Positions 1-11,440 of a stretch of 64,000 nucleotides of DNA are shown here, in pieces. Each line of letters opens with the position of its first letter. Position 1 is the first letter of the stretch. The notes under the pieces were generated by a model. The model saw only the letters and a program-made list of their open reading frames with translations. It ran no database searches and had not been told where the DNA came from. The translations under genes were made by a program, and so were the position numbers. Source of the stretch: Malurus cyaneus samueli (Eukaryota > Chordata > Aves > Passeriformes > Maluridae); assembly GCA_009741485.1 (NCBI GenBank), contig CM019216.1, positions 27,545,741 to 27,609,740 of the forward strand. The letters run 5' to 3'.

Positions 1-5
1 TGCAG

Positions 6-318
6 GTATCCTACAGTTGCTTGAAAGAGAATTATGCTGCTTACAGAATAAGAGGTAAGAATTGAGGTCTTAACATTCCTTTTTAAAGCTGTCAGTCTCT
101 TGCTCCCTGAAGGCAGTAGGCTGGTAGTTATTTCAAAAAGTTCTCAGTGATATTATTAGGACATCACTGCATAAAATGACATAGTGTCTGAACTTCTGTT
201 TGCATGTAGTGTATGTAAATTAATTCCTTGGGTTGTGTTTGAACCCTTGATAAAAATTTAACTTTCTGTTCCTGTAGATCCAGAAATTGCTACTACTTTG
301 GAAAAAGAGCTCATGTAA
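6..318 (+). CDS. possible last two exons of an unidentified upstream gene
   Basis: This is a tentative spliced reading. A first segment (6-54) follows an AG and ends at a strong donor (AGAG then gtaagaatt). A second segment (278-318) follows a pyrimidine-rich acceptor (ttctgttcctgtag) and ends in TAA. The phases match (one base carried over), giving a C-terminus ending RDPEIATTLEKELM. AATAAATAAA at 891-900, followed by a GT-rich stretch, would supply the 3' end of the transcript. I do not recognise the peptide. By synteny with human 6q13 the upstream neighbour should be FAM135A, but this does not match the FAM135A C-terminus as I remember it. It could be an alternative exon, another gene or chance: only 30 codons are available. 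Confidence 0.35.
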
Positions 319-920
319 TACTGACAATCACCAGGCTTTGCAGCAGAGCCAAGAGATTTTGCATTGATGGAAAACTTACTTTGTAACTACCAAACAACCT
401 TGTTTCCAAGCCAATTTTATTAACCCTTCCCTGACCAGGGGTGGTTGTTCAGATAACCAAGGTTCTTGACGTGGTGTCAGAGGCAGAGGGGGCATTTAGG
501 TAATATCAGTACTTGCTGCCAGGGCAGTGCTGGTTGTGGTGCTTTTCAGATAGTCCCCAAGACCAGTACATTTGGCTTATCTGAACTGACCTGCTGCCAG
601 CTTTGTGCTAGCTGTAAGTCTTTATTCCCCACTTTTTGGAATAGCAAAGCTAAATACAGTATTGTTTGTGTCGTCTCACGAGGCAAGCTGCAGTGCAAGA
701 GAGAAGTGATCACTAAACAGAGGAAGGAAAACAAGAAAAGAAAACATTTAATCACAAAATAGAAAATTCCTGTGGTGTATGCTGCATTTGTTTTTACCAA
801 TGTTCAAATTTACTACCTCCTCACACAAAAGATCCAGAAATAAATAATTCAGGAGTTAGAAGTGAATTTTGCTTTTTTTTACAGCTGTACAATAAATAAA
901 GATTAGAAATGTGTTTTGAA
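319..920 (+). other. putative 3' UTR of the upstream gene
   Basis: This stretch follows the tentative TAA at 316-318 and ends with overlapping AATAAA hexamers at 891-896 and 895-900, then a TGTGTTTTG downstream element. An open frame inside (466-762) has no recognisable domain and is treated as chance. Confidence 0.35.
891..900 (+). terminator. tandem polyadenylation signal AATAAATAAA
   Basis: Two overlapping AATAAA hexamers are followed within 20 nt by a GT-rich stretch, the usual arrangement of a vertebrate cleavage site. It would serve the gene entering from the left edge. Confidence 0.45.
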
Positions 921-2040
921 GGCAGTTAATTTTTAGGTGGATAAACAATACCTCATTAATCATTCATTGGTATTTCATTCTGACCATTTGATTTTCGACA
1001 TGTATCCATGTGTGTATGATGTATGCATAAATGTATGATTTTTCATGGATTGTGTGAAGCTTTTTAGGAGCAGAGCTTACTATTACTTGTAATGTGTGTC
1101 TGCAGACAGCTTGGTAAGAGTTTTTTTTAAGGGAAGGATTTTATGTTAGTTTTTACTGTATTGAGCATGTAAACTAAGTTCTTGAACTATGACAAGATCT
1201 GTTTGAGTTTTTTTCTTGCTGAGCAGAAGAGCTTTTTTTTCTGCATTCATCTTTACTCTCTCTGGCCTAGAGGCCCAGCATTTTGTTGTTAAAATAAAGG
1301 AAAGGGTTCATTATTTTCAATCTCTAATGTCTAATTAACCATGTTATAAAAGGCTGACTGAGAAAATGTCACTCATAAGGCAGTCAGTTAAATTTAATCA
1401 CTTTCAGTGTGTAGGCATCACCAGATGTAGCACAGTAAACTCCAGGGATTGCTGCTGCTCTTAATTTACCAAGATTTACTTTCTTAAACCTTTCAAATGT
1501 GAACACAAAATGCCAAGTTATCTTCTGCGGTTTATCTGTGGACAGAGTGAATTCTGTTTTATGTAAGATCAAGGTTAGCTGGAGAAGTTTGAAGAGTGAC
1601 AAAAAGCGAATTTCGCCATATTCAAAACATTAACAGTAGCTAATTAACTGGAGTTCCACTCCATGAACACAGATTTACTTATCCCAGGGTTAGATTTATA
1701 CTACATGTTAAAAACAGCTTCACGTTAAACTGTGAAATTGGAAAGATGTCGTCTGAAAGCACAAACACTGTACACCACTGTGGTATTAGCCCAGGTTGTT
1801 ACACAGACTGCTTAGGATATGTATTATTTGAACAATATACATATTTTAATTATTAAAGAAAAAAAAACAAAAAAAAAAATTAAAAAACCAAACAAACCCT
1901 AACTGGACTGCAATACACATTGTGGGGGAAAATGGGTTCTTGCAGTGCTAAACTCTTCACTGCATCGAAGAAGGAAGACGACTTTGCTCCAGGTTTGGCA
2001 ACGGGTGGAGAGAAGAGTGTCAGCATATTTCTCGATCAGC
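921..2040. other. short intergenic gap, AT-rich
   Basis: No coding exon is recognisable here. It contains another AATAAA (1293-1298) and an A-rich stretch (about 1855-1890), then grades into the SDHAF4 CpG island. The gap between transcription units is about 1 kb, typical of compact avian spacing. Confidence 0.5.
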
Positions 2041-2530
2041 TCTGTGAGCCCATAGCTGCCTTCATCGGGACCGTGGCTCCCCAGGCGCCGATCGCCTCCG
2101 TTTACCGGAGTCAGGGAGCAGCCCAGGGCACGGAGATGTTCCGAGGCCGCTGAGACAGCTCCGAACCGGAGCCGCGCTCGCTGCCCTCCCCCGGCTGCAG
2201 CCTCCGCCGCCGTGGGCGCCGCGCGCCCGCTCTGCCCGCCCCGCACGCGGTCCCGGCCATGGCTCTGCGGCTGCTGCGCGGCGCGCCGGGGCAGCGAGTA
2301 AGAGGCGGGCGGGGGAGGGAGGCAGGGCCGGTCGGTGCCGCAGAGGGCTCCCCGGCTCCCCGTGCCCTTCCTGCCGCAGGGAGGGCGAGCGAGGGGAGAG
2401 GGCGGGCGCTGCCCGGGACTGCCGGCGCTGGGGGGGCTGGAGAGCGCCCAAGATGGCGGCGGGTGAGGGCTGTGCGATCCGCCGCCTCCTCAGCCCGGGG
2501 CGCTCTACGGGCCGCGGGCTTTCACAGCTT
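2040..2530 (+). promoter_or_regulatory. CpG-island promoter of SDHAF4
   Basis: GC content rises sharply and CpGs become dense here, unlike the AT-rich flanks. The island covers the first coding exon (2259-2297) and the start of intron 1. No TATA box is evident, as usual for a housekeeping gene. A perfect YY1-type element (CAAGATGGCGGC) lies at 2449-2460 within the island. Confidence 0.8.
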
Positions 2531-5500
2531 CCCCCACACTCTCCATTTCCCTATAGTTTCTCTGCTCTTCCTCCCTGCACCCCGCCCCCCCTTATTAATA
2601 TTCTCCCCTACATTGCAAATCTATTGCTACTGCACAGGTTTTATTGTCCAGTCGTCGCTGCATACTTTTAAAGGACAGGAAAATGTTAAACAGTGGTAGA
2701 ATAGCTGGAAGAAGCATGCTGTGGTCCTGGAAGTTACTGCTCCGTACCGTTCACCTGAGGATATTGAGGTGGTTTGTTTATGGAGGAGTAAGGCACCCTG
2801 GATAACAAACTGTCCCACAGGCCTCAGCTTGGGCAGGTGCTTCCCTCTCCATCCAGAGCTGAGGTTCTGTGATGCTATTGATACAATGCTCCTAAAACAA
2901 ACCAGTATGCTGTATGGAAGAGCTGTTTAAAAGTTGTTGTTAGATGTTTGTGCTCTATTTGGCTGTCAGGTTCATGGCAAGATGTGACTGATGCTCTAAT
3001 CCTCTGAGCATCCGGATGTGTGCCCAGCTCGCACTGCATGGATGGCTTTGTTACGATAAATCACAGTCTGTGGGCCGCTTCAAAAGATGGGATATTGCAG
3101 TGCAGCAACTTTAAAGGCTTGGAATTTTCAACTTCAAGTTCAATTATATAATTAATAAATGGGAGGGCTTTGTGACAGCCTGTAAAGGAGGGAAACAAAG
3201 ATCAGTTTGTATTATATGGTTCACTGATGAAGTTGATGGTTCATGTTATCTTTTTCAGAGATACTTCATGTTTAACTTTTATCACTTGTCTGTAAAGAAG
3301 AGTATATTGTGGTCAAGAATATCAAGTAAATCCATCAAGGAAAATGGATTTTGCCTGTTCTCTGGTGTCTGAGATAATCGATTTCATGCTAGTACCTAAT
3401 TCTGACTTTTATTTGAATTTGGACTAGAATACCAATTATAATTTAATTTTCTAGCTAGCTTCTCTTTTAGCTTACTAAAGAATGACAAGAAGCTTGGCAG
3501 GAATAGGAAGACCCAATGTTTGCAACAGATTAGATCCTTTACTGTTGGTAGTTCGCTATGTCACACTTAAAACACAAAAAAATCCTTTGGGGTATTGGCA
3601 GCAGTTGGCAGATATAATACAGTTTCTGTGGCTGTAGGGTTTGATATTAAAGTTGTGGTATTTTAAAGTAAATGAATATGCTGATTCTGGAAATACATGT
3701 GGTTTGTTGGTTGGTGTATATTTAGGTGAGTCAAATTGACACTGCTTGAGAAGGCTTCCTGATTCAGTCTCCTCAACAAGGTAGAATAGTAGTTCTTTCA
3801 GGTACGTACCCCCAGCTGTTACAGGGAGGATTTCTGTTTGAATCTACCTTCTAAAGAAATGTCAGAGCTGCTTTAGGCGCATGTCCATAGCCAAAATATT
3901 TTTAGTGGATAGTTTATGCTCACTATGGACATTTGGCTTCTTAGCCAAAATGTTAGTAGGACTTTAAAGGAAAAAAGTTAATGCATTTAATGAAAGCATT
4001 TGCATGCAGTTACATAACTGAACTTAAACATGCTCAAAGTTTTTCCTGCTTTTGACTACCCTCTGAACTATTTTACTGCCCTAAGGGAAACCCAGTTATC
4101 CTCTACCAACATTCTGGAAAACCTGTTACTAAGGGAGCAACGTTTTATTTTGTCAAACTTTCCTTTGGGAAAGCAGAAGTTTTTTTCTGACTGAAAAGCT
4201 GCTGGAAATGAGCCAAGACCTGGAAATCAGCAGGTTTCTTGGGGGAGGTTAGGATTTCTCCTGGAAAACAGAATGTACTAGTCTGTGCTAGCATAATTAC
4301 TATTTAAGAGTCTAAAATACAAGAAAGTATCAGCAAGGATAAGTTCAAGCAGTTTAAAATACACTGTTTATGTGAACTGAGTTACACAACCAACAGTTTT
4401 GCCTACATGTGTTTCTAGGGCCAAAAATTATCTGTGCTGATTTCTTAGGTATTCATTAGTTAAAGGTTAAATAATTTTCTGAGTTTGTTTTCCTGACCTC
4501 CACTCTCTCATTCCTGAAGTAGGTTTCTTTCAGAGGTGCTCTGCACAGTGAGGGAGTTACTCAGTGCTAAACTCCCACATTTATGCTACATGTGTCCCTT
4601 TGCTTGATAGAGTCATCACTTTGCCTCTTGCGGAGCAGCTCCAGCTCTAAGTCAGGAGGAAGATCTGAACCTGCCAAGCAGCCACTTAAGAAACCAAAGT
4701 TACCAGTAGGTCGGTTTGATGAACCAGAAGAGACCAGTGTAGAGAAGGAACCCCTGGAAAGTAAGTAATGTTTTACAAAATTGAAAGCTGTGTTTAAAGG
4801 CAAGACTCTGAGGTGCTCTGCTGTGTCATTTTCAGAGGACAGGTATTCAGCTCTCTTTCAAATCCTTTTCTAAGCTTTCTGGTTCTGAAAAAAGAAACCA
4901 AGAGGCAGGGTAATAAGCACAAGTTGCAGCACAAGATGCACCAGGGAAGAAGTCTTAAGAGCAGCCGTGGTAAAACATTGCAACAAGTCACCCGGAGAAC
5001 CTAGCATTCTTCTGCTCTTGGAGATAGGCAAATTTGCCTGGCTGTCCTGACCTAGTACCAGCCCTGCCTTGAGCAAGGGTGGGGATCATGTGTGTGCCAA
5101 AGGTGCCTTCCACCACAAGCCATTGCATGATTCAGAGAAATGTAGCTGGCATCAGCAACTTTGTATTATTCAAAATACCTATTCACTTCTTAGTGCGCAA
5201 AATGTTTCCAATTCGTGCTGTGTTTTATGGCCAAGATTGCTTAATTTTGCAGGTAGTGTTTTGAAATTGAAACACTTGATACTGAGTTCACTGAGCAGCT
5301 TGGTGGAGCCTAGGCAGACCTAATGACCTGTTGCTATTCATGTTGTGTTCTGGTGACCTCAGTGGGACTGCATGTAGACAATGTGACAAGATTGAGGCAC
5401 AGATACATCACTGCTCAACTAAATAGGAGCATACCCTTTTTTGTCAGATAGGAAAAGGAATCTCTTTCTTCTTAATTAACCATCTTCACTGAACTAAAAG

Positions 5501-8500
5501 TGATAATCATGCTTTCTATAACTCACCATTGAGTGATATTCTGCTGAAGTTCACCAGTAGCAATAACCCATGTTTATCTCTTTTGAGGTCTCTAGGACAA
5601 ACTTTTTAATACATCAGTAGATTACTGTAAATGTTCAGGTGAAAAAAATGACTGAAATATAGAACAATAGAATGGTTTGGGTTGGAAAGGCCCTTAAAGA
5701 TCATAAAGTTCCAACCCTCCTGCCGTGGGCAGGGACACCTTCCACTACACCAGGCTACTCAAAACCCTGGCCTTAAACATTTCCGTGGTTGGGGCATCCA
5801 CAGCCTCTCTGAACAACTTGTTCTAGTGCCTCACCACCCTCACAGTTAAAATTTTTTTCCTAATAGCTAATCTAAACCTACCCTCTTTCATTTTAAAGCA
5901 ATTCCCCCTTGTGCTGTCATTACATGCCCTTGTAAAAAGTCCTTCCCCAGCTTTTTTATAGGCCTTCTGCAGTTGCTGGAAGGCTGCTAAAAGTTCATCC
6001 CAGAGCCTTCTCCAGACTGAAGAAGCCCAATTCTCAGAGTCTTCCCTCAGTCTGTAGTAATTGGAGAGGTGCTCCAGTCATAGTATTATCTTAGTGGCCT
6101 TCTCTGGACTTGTTCCTACAGGTCCACATCTTTGTTGTTTTGGGGGCTCCACAGCTGAATACAGCACTCTGGGTGGGGTTTGGGATTTTTATTTTTTTAA
6201 AAACAAATAGTTAAGATAAAAGAGCTTAGAAAGAGGCAATGAAAAGAATAGCTATAAACTATTTGCAACAAATTAAACACAAACACATGAATCTTCATTA
6301 ATTAAACATTAATGGGTTGATGAAATTTTTTCTTTTCATTTTTCTATATACAGAATATATTCTGCCTTACCATGTAAACAGGAAGCCAGGTCTGAAAGCA
6401 CTAACATCCTGGGGAAAAGAAATACAGACTGATCTATAGTCTCCAAAAGGAAGGCAGCAGAGTGTCCATTGGAAGCAGAATTTCCTTCGTCTGTAGTACT
6501 TCATGAAATCCTTCAAACGTATTAATGAGCCCATCAGTACAGAGCTGGTAATTGCTTCAATTCTTGGGATGTAGTCTTCTTGGATAAACTTGGACAAAAT
6601 AATTTCCCAAGTTGGATGTGATACTGTTTCACAAAAGCATTGCCACAACCTCCAGAAAATTAAAAAGTAGCGTATCTGTCACATCTCTCAGAGGCTCCAT
6701 ATTCAACATCCAAGCAAGCCAGTGCCAAGCATAATTCAGTCCCTGAGGATGTGCCCCTTATTTATTTCCATAAGGCCACCAGGGTTGAATCATAGCAGCA
6801 TAAAGATGAATCATTCCTGACATTCATTTAAGAAACTGATTTTCTTCCACTTCAGAATCCTTAATTTCATATCCAGAATCCTCAGATACTCTTCAACAGA
6901 AGTCCCCTCTTCCACCCCCATCCTCTAAGGGTGAAATAGCACTTTCTGTGCAGTAGTGCCATAAAAAGGTCTCCGAGTCCGTGTAATTCCCCAAGGCCAC
7001 CACAGCCATTGGGAAAGGTACATCATGATGAAAACCTACTTCTGCTTCCCCTTCTTACACAAATTTCTCCACAAGTTTGTTGTTATATTATTGTATTCGA
7101 GTATCATCATTCTTGTATTATTAGAATCATCTCCAAAAGGATTGCATGCAATTTCGGGTTGTGGCTCACTTGAGAACTAACTCACAGTTGGAGTCACTGT
7201 GTAAGCAGCTGTTAAATTTCTTTTATTAATTTTCCTTAATTCAGGAAAATCAATGCCATCACTGCTTCATATAAAATATGCATAATCCACATCTTTTCTT
7301 CTTTGCTTATTCCAGGTTTGGAGAAAGACTCAAGGTTTCTTTAGTTGCACCTGAGTATTTTTTACATGTAACACCAGCAATAGTTTGCAAACTGCCTGTT
7401 ATGTTATTAGGAAAAATCTTCAGGAGTTGAAGCTGGATGTTGGAATTCCCACTGCTCTGTAGCTGTTGTAGAGAAATCTTTTGAGCCTCTGCTGTCAGTA
7501 CATCAGTAGTACTTTGGTACTGGGATGATGACGTACAAAATCCTATTAGTTGCATTTGCACTCCTTGTACTGACAGAGGTGCTCAAATACTGACATTTCT
7601 TTTCCTGGTCTGCATGAGTTACAAAGAGGCATCCTGGTTTGTCATCCTCTATAGCCTGTAGCTACAAGAGTTTCCCTCCATCACTTTTCCTTTTGTCCAC
7701 TCTCCAAAATTTACGTTGTCTTTTCTCGTTTTCAACCCTGCACCTCATTACGTACAGCAGGGTTGAGTTAGGGGTATGACTGAGGGAGTCCCAAGTTATC
7801 TGTATATATGGAAAGCCCTGGAGAATCAGTATGGCAAGGGGCATGTGGGGTACTGCGAGTTTCTGGGAGCCCCATGGTCAAGTGCACGATGAGACTCAGC
7901 CTAGGATAGTGCTGTGCCAACAAGTAGTTTGTGGCTTGGTGGCCCGAATTAATTTCAGGAGATGGTCTTGAGTAAAGGTGCACTGAGTAATGTAACAATG
8001 TTGGCTGAGGTGGAGAAAGCTCTCTGGTTTTTAGGAAAGTAGCATGAGCTGGCAATGTGATTCTCTTATGTAGCAGAGTAGGGGGCGTTGTATAAAAAGC
8101 CAGATATGATCCGTCAGTGTGTGATTGCAGCCTGGAAAACCAACCAAATCATGGGCTGCATCAAAAGCAGCATGGCCAGCAGATTAAGAGAGATGATTCT
8201 CCCCCTCTACTCTGCCCTCATGAGACCCCATCAGAAAGGCTGCATTCTGCTCTGAGGTCCTGAGCACAAGAAGGGCATGGACCTGTTTGAATGGGTCCAA
8301 GGGAGGGACACAAAGATGAAGATGATCTCTTCAACAAAAACAGACTAAGAGGTGAGGTTGGTCAGCCTGGAGAAGGCTTTGGGAAAGTCTGATTGTGGCC
8401 TTCCAATGCCTAAAGGGGGTTTATAAAATGAAGGGAGAGGGAGGGAGTTTTCTTACAAGCAGATAGTGACAGGACAAGGAGCAATGGTGCTAAACTGACA

Positions 8501-9176
8501 GAGGGCAGGTTTGGTTTAGATGTTAGGAAGAAATTCTTTACTGAGAGGGTGGCGACACACTAGAACAGGCTGCCCAGTGAAGCTGTGGATGCCTCATCCC
8601 TGAAAGTGTTAAAGGCCAGCTTGCATGGGTCAACATTCAGCTTGGATGTTTTAAATGACAGACTAATAGAATATTGACTAAAATTCAAGTTAAAACAGAG
8701 TGCTTAAAAATTAGAGCCCTAAACAAAGTGACCTGGAGTTTTAGGTTTAGTGAACATAGGTACAGCATACCTGAATGATCCAAGTTCTGCTTTGAGAAAC
8801 TCTGGTGCTTTAGTGCCTCTGGACATTGACTTGCCTCTTTAATTGCATAACTGAATATGATCATACATGATGCTGATTGTAGTCAAAGAACCTGGAATTA
8901 CTTTTGTAGGACTCTGGGAAATGTTTGACTCAACGTTGTCTTTCAAAACAAAAAAGAATTTATCTTGTATTTGAAATTGAAACTAAAAGGAAAACGTCAT
9001 AAATGGTGACATCTTTATGTTTGTCAACAGTATAGAAATTTTAATGAACTTTTCCTGTTATTTTAGAATTCCCTGATGGAATCAATCCTACTACAAAAGA
9101 AAGGGGTGGACCTAGAGGCCCTGAACCTACACGTTTTGGAGACTGGGAGAGAAAAGGACGTTGTATAGATTTCTAA
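2259..9176 (+). CDS. SDHAF4: SDHAF4, succinate dehydrogenase assembly factor 4 (3 exons)
   Basis: Coding exons are 2259-2297, 4613-4760 and 9067-9176, joined at phases 0 and 1, giving 98 aa plus TAA. The C-terminal exon is diagnostic: [17 protein letters not shown] then GRCIDF, the invariant tail of the SDHAF4/Sdh8 family. The middle exon carries the conserved [19 protein letters not shown] segment. The N-terminus ([13 protein letters not shown], then a Leu/Arg/Ser-rich run) is basic with no acidic residue for about 33 residues, as expected of a mitochondrial presequence. The family acts in the matrix: it binds flavinylated SDHA, protects it from generating oxidants and promotes SDHA-SDHB pairing during complex II assembly. 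The human protein is 108 aa, so the length is normal given a variable presequence. The exon 2 acceptor is TAGAG; skipping the first AG is required to keep frame with this exon 1. Intron 2 holds the GLE1 pseudogene. Identity is firm; the first exon is inferred. Confidence 0.93.
2298..4612 (+). other. SDHAF4 intron 1
   Basis: It begins GTAAGA at the edge of the CpG island and ends TAGAG. Apart from the island tail and the YY1-type element I see no repeat, RNA gene or conserved exon. Confidence 0.7.
2449..2460 (+). promoter_or_regulatory. YY1-type element CAAGATGGCGGC
   Basis: This is an exact match to the long YY1 consensus that often sits just downstream of housekeeping transcription starts. 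Its ATG (2453) has an A at -3 and G at +4, and is followed after ten bases by a GTGAGG donor, so it could also be the start of an alternative first exon (see findings). Confidence 0.55.
5662..6184 (-). mobile_element. CR1 LINE, 5'-truncated, 3' part
   Basis: Read on the minus strand this is the familiar 3' portion of CR1. It ends in the block ...TTCCAACCCAAACCATTCT at the left edge and includes the stretch reading 'grouped around gtgcccactgca/ccttccactacaccaggc' on the + strand. It is 5'-truncated at about 6184, where an A-rich run (minus strand, complement of 6186-6198) joins the 3' side of the GLE1 retrocopy in the same orientation. Confidence 0.9.
6434..7220 (-). pseudogene. GLE1P: processed pseudogene of GLE1 (mRNA export factor), 3' portion
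   Basis: Translating the minus strand in three frames recovers the C-terminal third of GLE1 in collinear order without introns: KLVEKFV with [14 protein letters not shown] (about 7078-7000), [20 protein letters not shown] (about 6825-6765), [17 protein letters not shown] (about 6745-6695), [13 protein letters not shown] (about 6582-6545), and the end LPSFWRL followed by TAG at 6434-6436. In-frame stops (TAA right after KLVEKFV, others near 6815 and 6765) and several frameshifts (for example near 6645 and 6600) show it is dead. GLE1 activates the helicase DDX19 at the nuclear pore; nothing here can do so. Weaker similarity may extend to about 7560. The 3' UTR would run to an A-rich run at 6186-6198. 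Intronless structure and lesions indicate a retrocopy; the functional GLE1 must be elsewhere. Confidence 0.88.
7221..8107. other. unassigned sequence between the GLE1 pseudogene and a CR1
   Basis: The part up to about 7560 may be further eroded GLE1 coiled-coil/linker sequence on the minus strand, including a TIAG-containing segment, but the match is weak. I recognise nothing from 7560 to 8107. Confidence 0.35.
8108..8648 (+). mobile_element. CR1 LINE fragment
   Basis: It contains the 3' end of ORF2 and the 3' UTR in + orientation: 'cctggaaaaccaaccaaatc', 'gggctgcatcaaaagcagc', 'cccctctactctgccctc', 'aagaaattctttactgagag' and 'gaacaggctgcccag' are characteristic CR1 blocks. It lacks the terminal octamer repeats. 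Orientation is opposite to the CR1 at 5662-6184. Confidence 0.9.
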
Positions 9177-9197
9177 TATTTAATTGTCTGTGTTGCT

Positions 9198-9203
9198 AAT
9201 AAA
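9198..9203 (+). terminator. SDHAF4 polyadenylation signal AATAAA
   Basis: The hexamer lies 22 nt after the stop codon and is followed by a GT-rich element (ctggttgttg), so the 3' UTR is very short, around 40 nt. Confidence 0.8.
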
Positions 9204-9229
9204 ATATTCCTGGTTGTTGTAAAGTATAA

Positions 9230-11440
9230 TGCACAGAGAAAATCTCACCTGTATTTGTTGCGGAGCTTCTTGTTTCTGTCATTTTCTGAGCAATACAATG
9301 TAAATAAACACTGCAGCTCCAATGATGAAACTGTTAGTGGCTCAATGTCTGCCTGATCTTCAATGCTGTTTACACTGTGCAAGTACAAATGCAAGTACAG
9401 TGGTGTGAAATTGATAATCAAGAGCTTATTGAGATGTATAAGGGCTTGTATTTCTTTATAAACATAAATATTTATGTGGAGGTGTGAAAGTGTTGAAAGA
9501 GCTTTGCACTTCATGAACTATATTCATCAGAAGTAGAACCATCTCTGGGGAGATGAGTAGGTCACTGACTCCACGCAGTGGTTCCCTATTGAAAGCCTCT
9601 TTACTCAAGAGCCTTCCCTTCATCCCCGATGCAGTGGGTTTGGGTGTTTTTTCCTGTTTGTTGGGAAGGGATGGTTTTGATTGAGGACTGTAAATAGCAC
9701 AGTGGAAATGGAAGAGGGTCAGCTCTTGATTGTGAGTAGTGTAGAGGTGCTCTATTTGCAATGCTACAACACTGTTCTTTATCACCTCTCTTCTTCATGC
9801 TATTTGCATTTTCTTTTGTGAGTGGAGGTGTTCTTTTGCACATGGGCTAAATGCTGCTTGGGAAAAATACAGCATTACTTTATGAAACCTTATGATCAAT
9901 GGGGACAAATTTTATTAGATGATACAAAATGGCAGGCCTTAAAACTAAGTTATATGGCATCAAACTAAATAACTTGCAGTCAGACTGAGCTAATTGCTTC
10001 AATCAAGAATTTTCCTAGCCATAAGATTTGGAGTAGTAGTAGAGTGCAAATCTGCCACTTATGTGGGTACTTTACTAATGAGAGTAAGTTGTCATTGTTG
10101 AAATGTGTGAACATGTGCTCTATTTCTGTGCAAGTTCTTTTTGATAGCCTGAACAAATGTATCTTCTCTAGTCACAGAATCAGCAAATGGTGTGGGTTTT
10201 GCGTTACTCTGGCTCTGTGTGGGTTTTGCCCAGCTTTGCATTTGCATGGTTTAACTAGAGCATTGAAGTTTGTTGGTCCTGCCACAAATCTGTGCAGCCT
10301 CCCTAAAACTCCTTGACTGGCGGACAGTGGGGGAGCTCCTTGTTGAAATCTGCCAGTTTGTGTATCCAGTGTCTATGTTACGCATATAGTCTTGCTCTAG
10401 TTGTGAGTTTGGATGTTTGTCTCACTGTCTGATTCCCTACAAAAGTACTTAACCTGTTCAGTTATAGGTTTATCAACCAAATACCTCACTGACAAGCAAA
10501 ATGAGATTAATGAAAACCTGTTTCTCATAAAAGGTGTTAGCTAGTGGTAATTGTATTTTGAACCTTCAAATTCTGCAGCATGGTTTCGATATTGGAAAAC
10601 TGGTTTCCATTTAACTCATTCTAGTTTCCCTTCTGTACTGTGACAGATCTTCCCAAAATCTATTGACATTTTCAGTTACCTAAAGATAAGCTGGGTCAGC
10701 TATCTTTAATACATGCTATTTGTTAAAATAGTTATTTCTAGTAATGTTTTGTCTTTTCAATTGCTGATGGATTGGAAAATACTTCCTTACACAATACACC
10801 ACCTTTTCAAATGGGAAGTGGAAACTTTAATTGGAAACTTTTGCTTTTTTTGCATCATTATTAATAGGCTTAACATCTTCATTTGAGAAGAGGCAATAAA
10901 ATACTGCAGTTATTTTTTTATTCTAAATGTTCTGCATGCATTGTTGCATGGCTTCATTATCTTCTCGTACCAGGTTTTGCCCTTCCCAGCATATACTCCA
11001 TGAAATGTTTTACCTAGTTCCACTTCTTGGCATTCCTGATTTTCAAATCTAATTGCTTTCTTCAGCACTGACTGCAGCTGCACTCCTCCCTGGATGCAGG
11101 ATTATGCTGTTTTGATTTAGCATACAAGGTCCTGGTCTCACATTCCCATCATTTTCCTTACATTTCATTTGGTTATATTCAGTCTCACTCAGCTTTGTGA
11201 TTAAGGGCTGACCTGAGTGCTGTCCAGGCCCCTGCTTGTCTTCTTTTGGGCAGGTGATGACTGTTGCTGTCAGAGCCTCAGGCAGGCAATCCTTCCTGTT
11301 GGAGCTCAAGCAGGTCCTAGGCACTCCGTGCCAGTATCCATGAAATACCTGGATTTGGAAGATAAGTCTGAGAGCACAATCATCTGTTCCAATAGGACAG
11401 TATCTAATAAAGGGAGGGACTTTGCTTTCCTTCAAAAAAA
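9230..11440. other. intergenic DNA, nothing recognised
   Basis: AT-rich sequence with short chance open frames and no exon, RNA gene or repeat that I can name. Confidence 0.5.

Noticed and set aside
1899..2246. 115-codon minus-strand and 77-codon + frames upstream of SDHAF4
   Set aside because: They overlap the CpG-island edge and 5' region; neither resembles a known protein. A short upstream frame in SDHAF4 5' UTR is possible but unsupported.
11049..11435. 128-codon minus-strand open frame
   Set aside because: No domain or family resemblance and no transcript signals; treated as chance.
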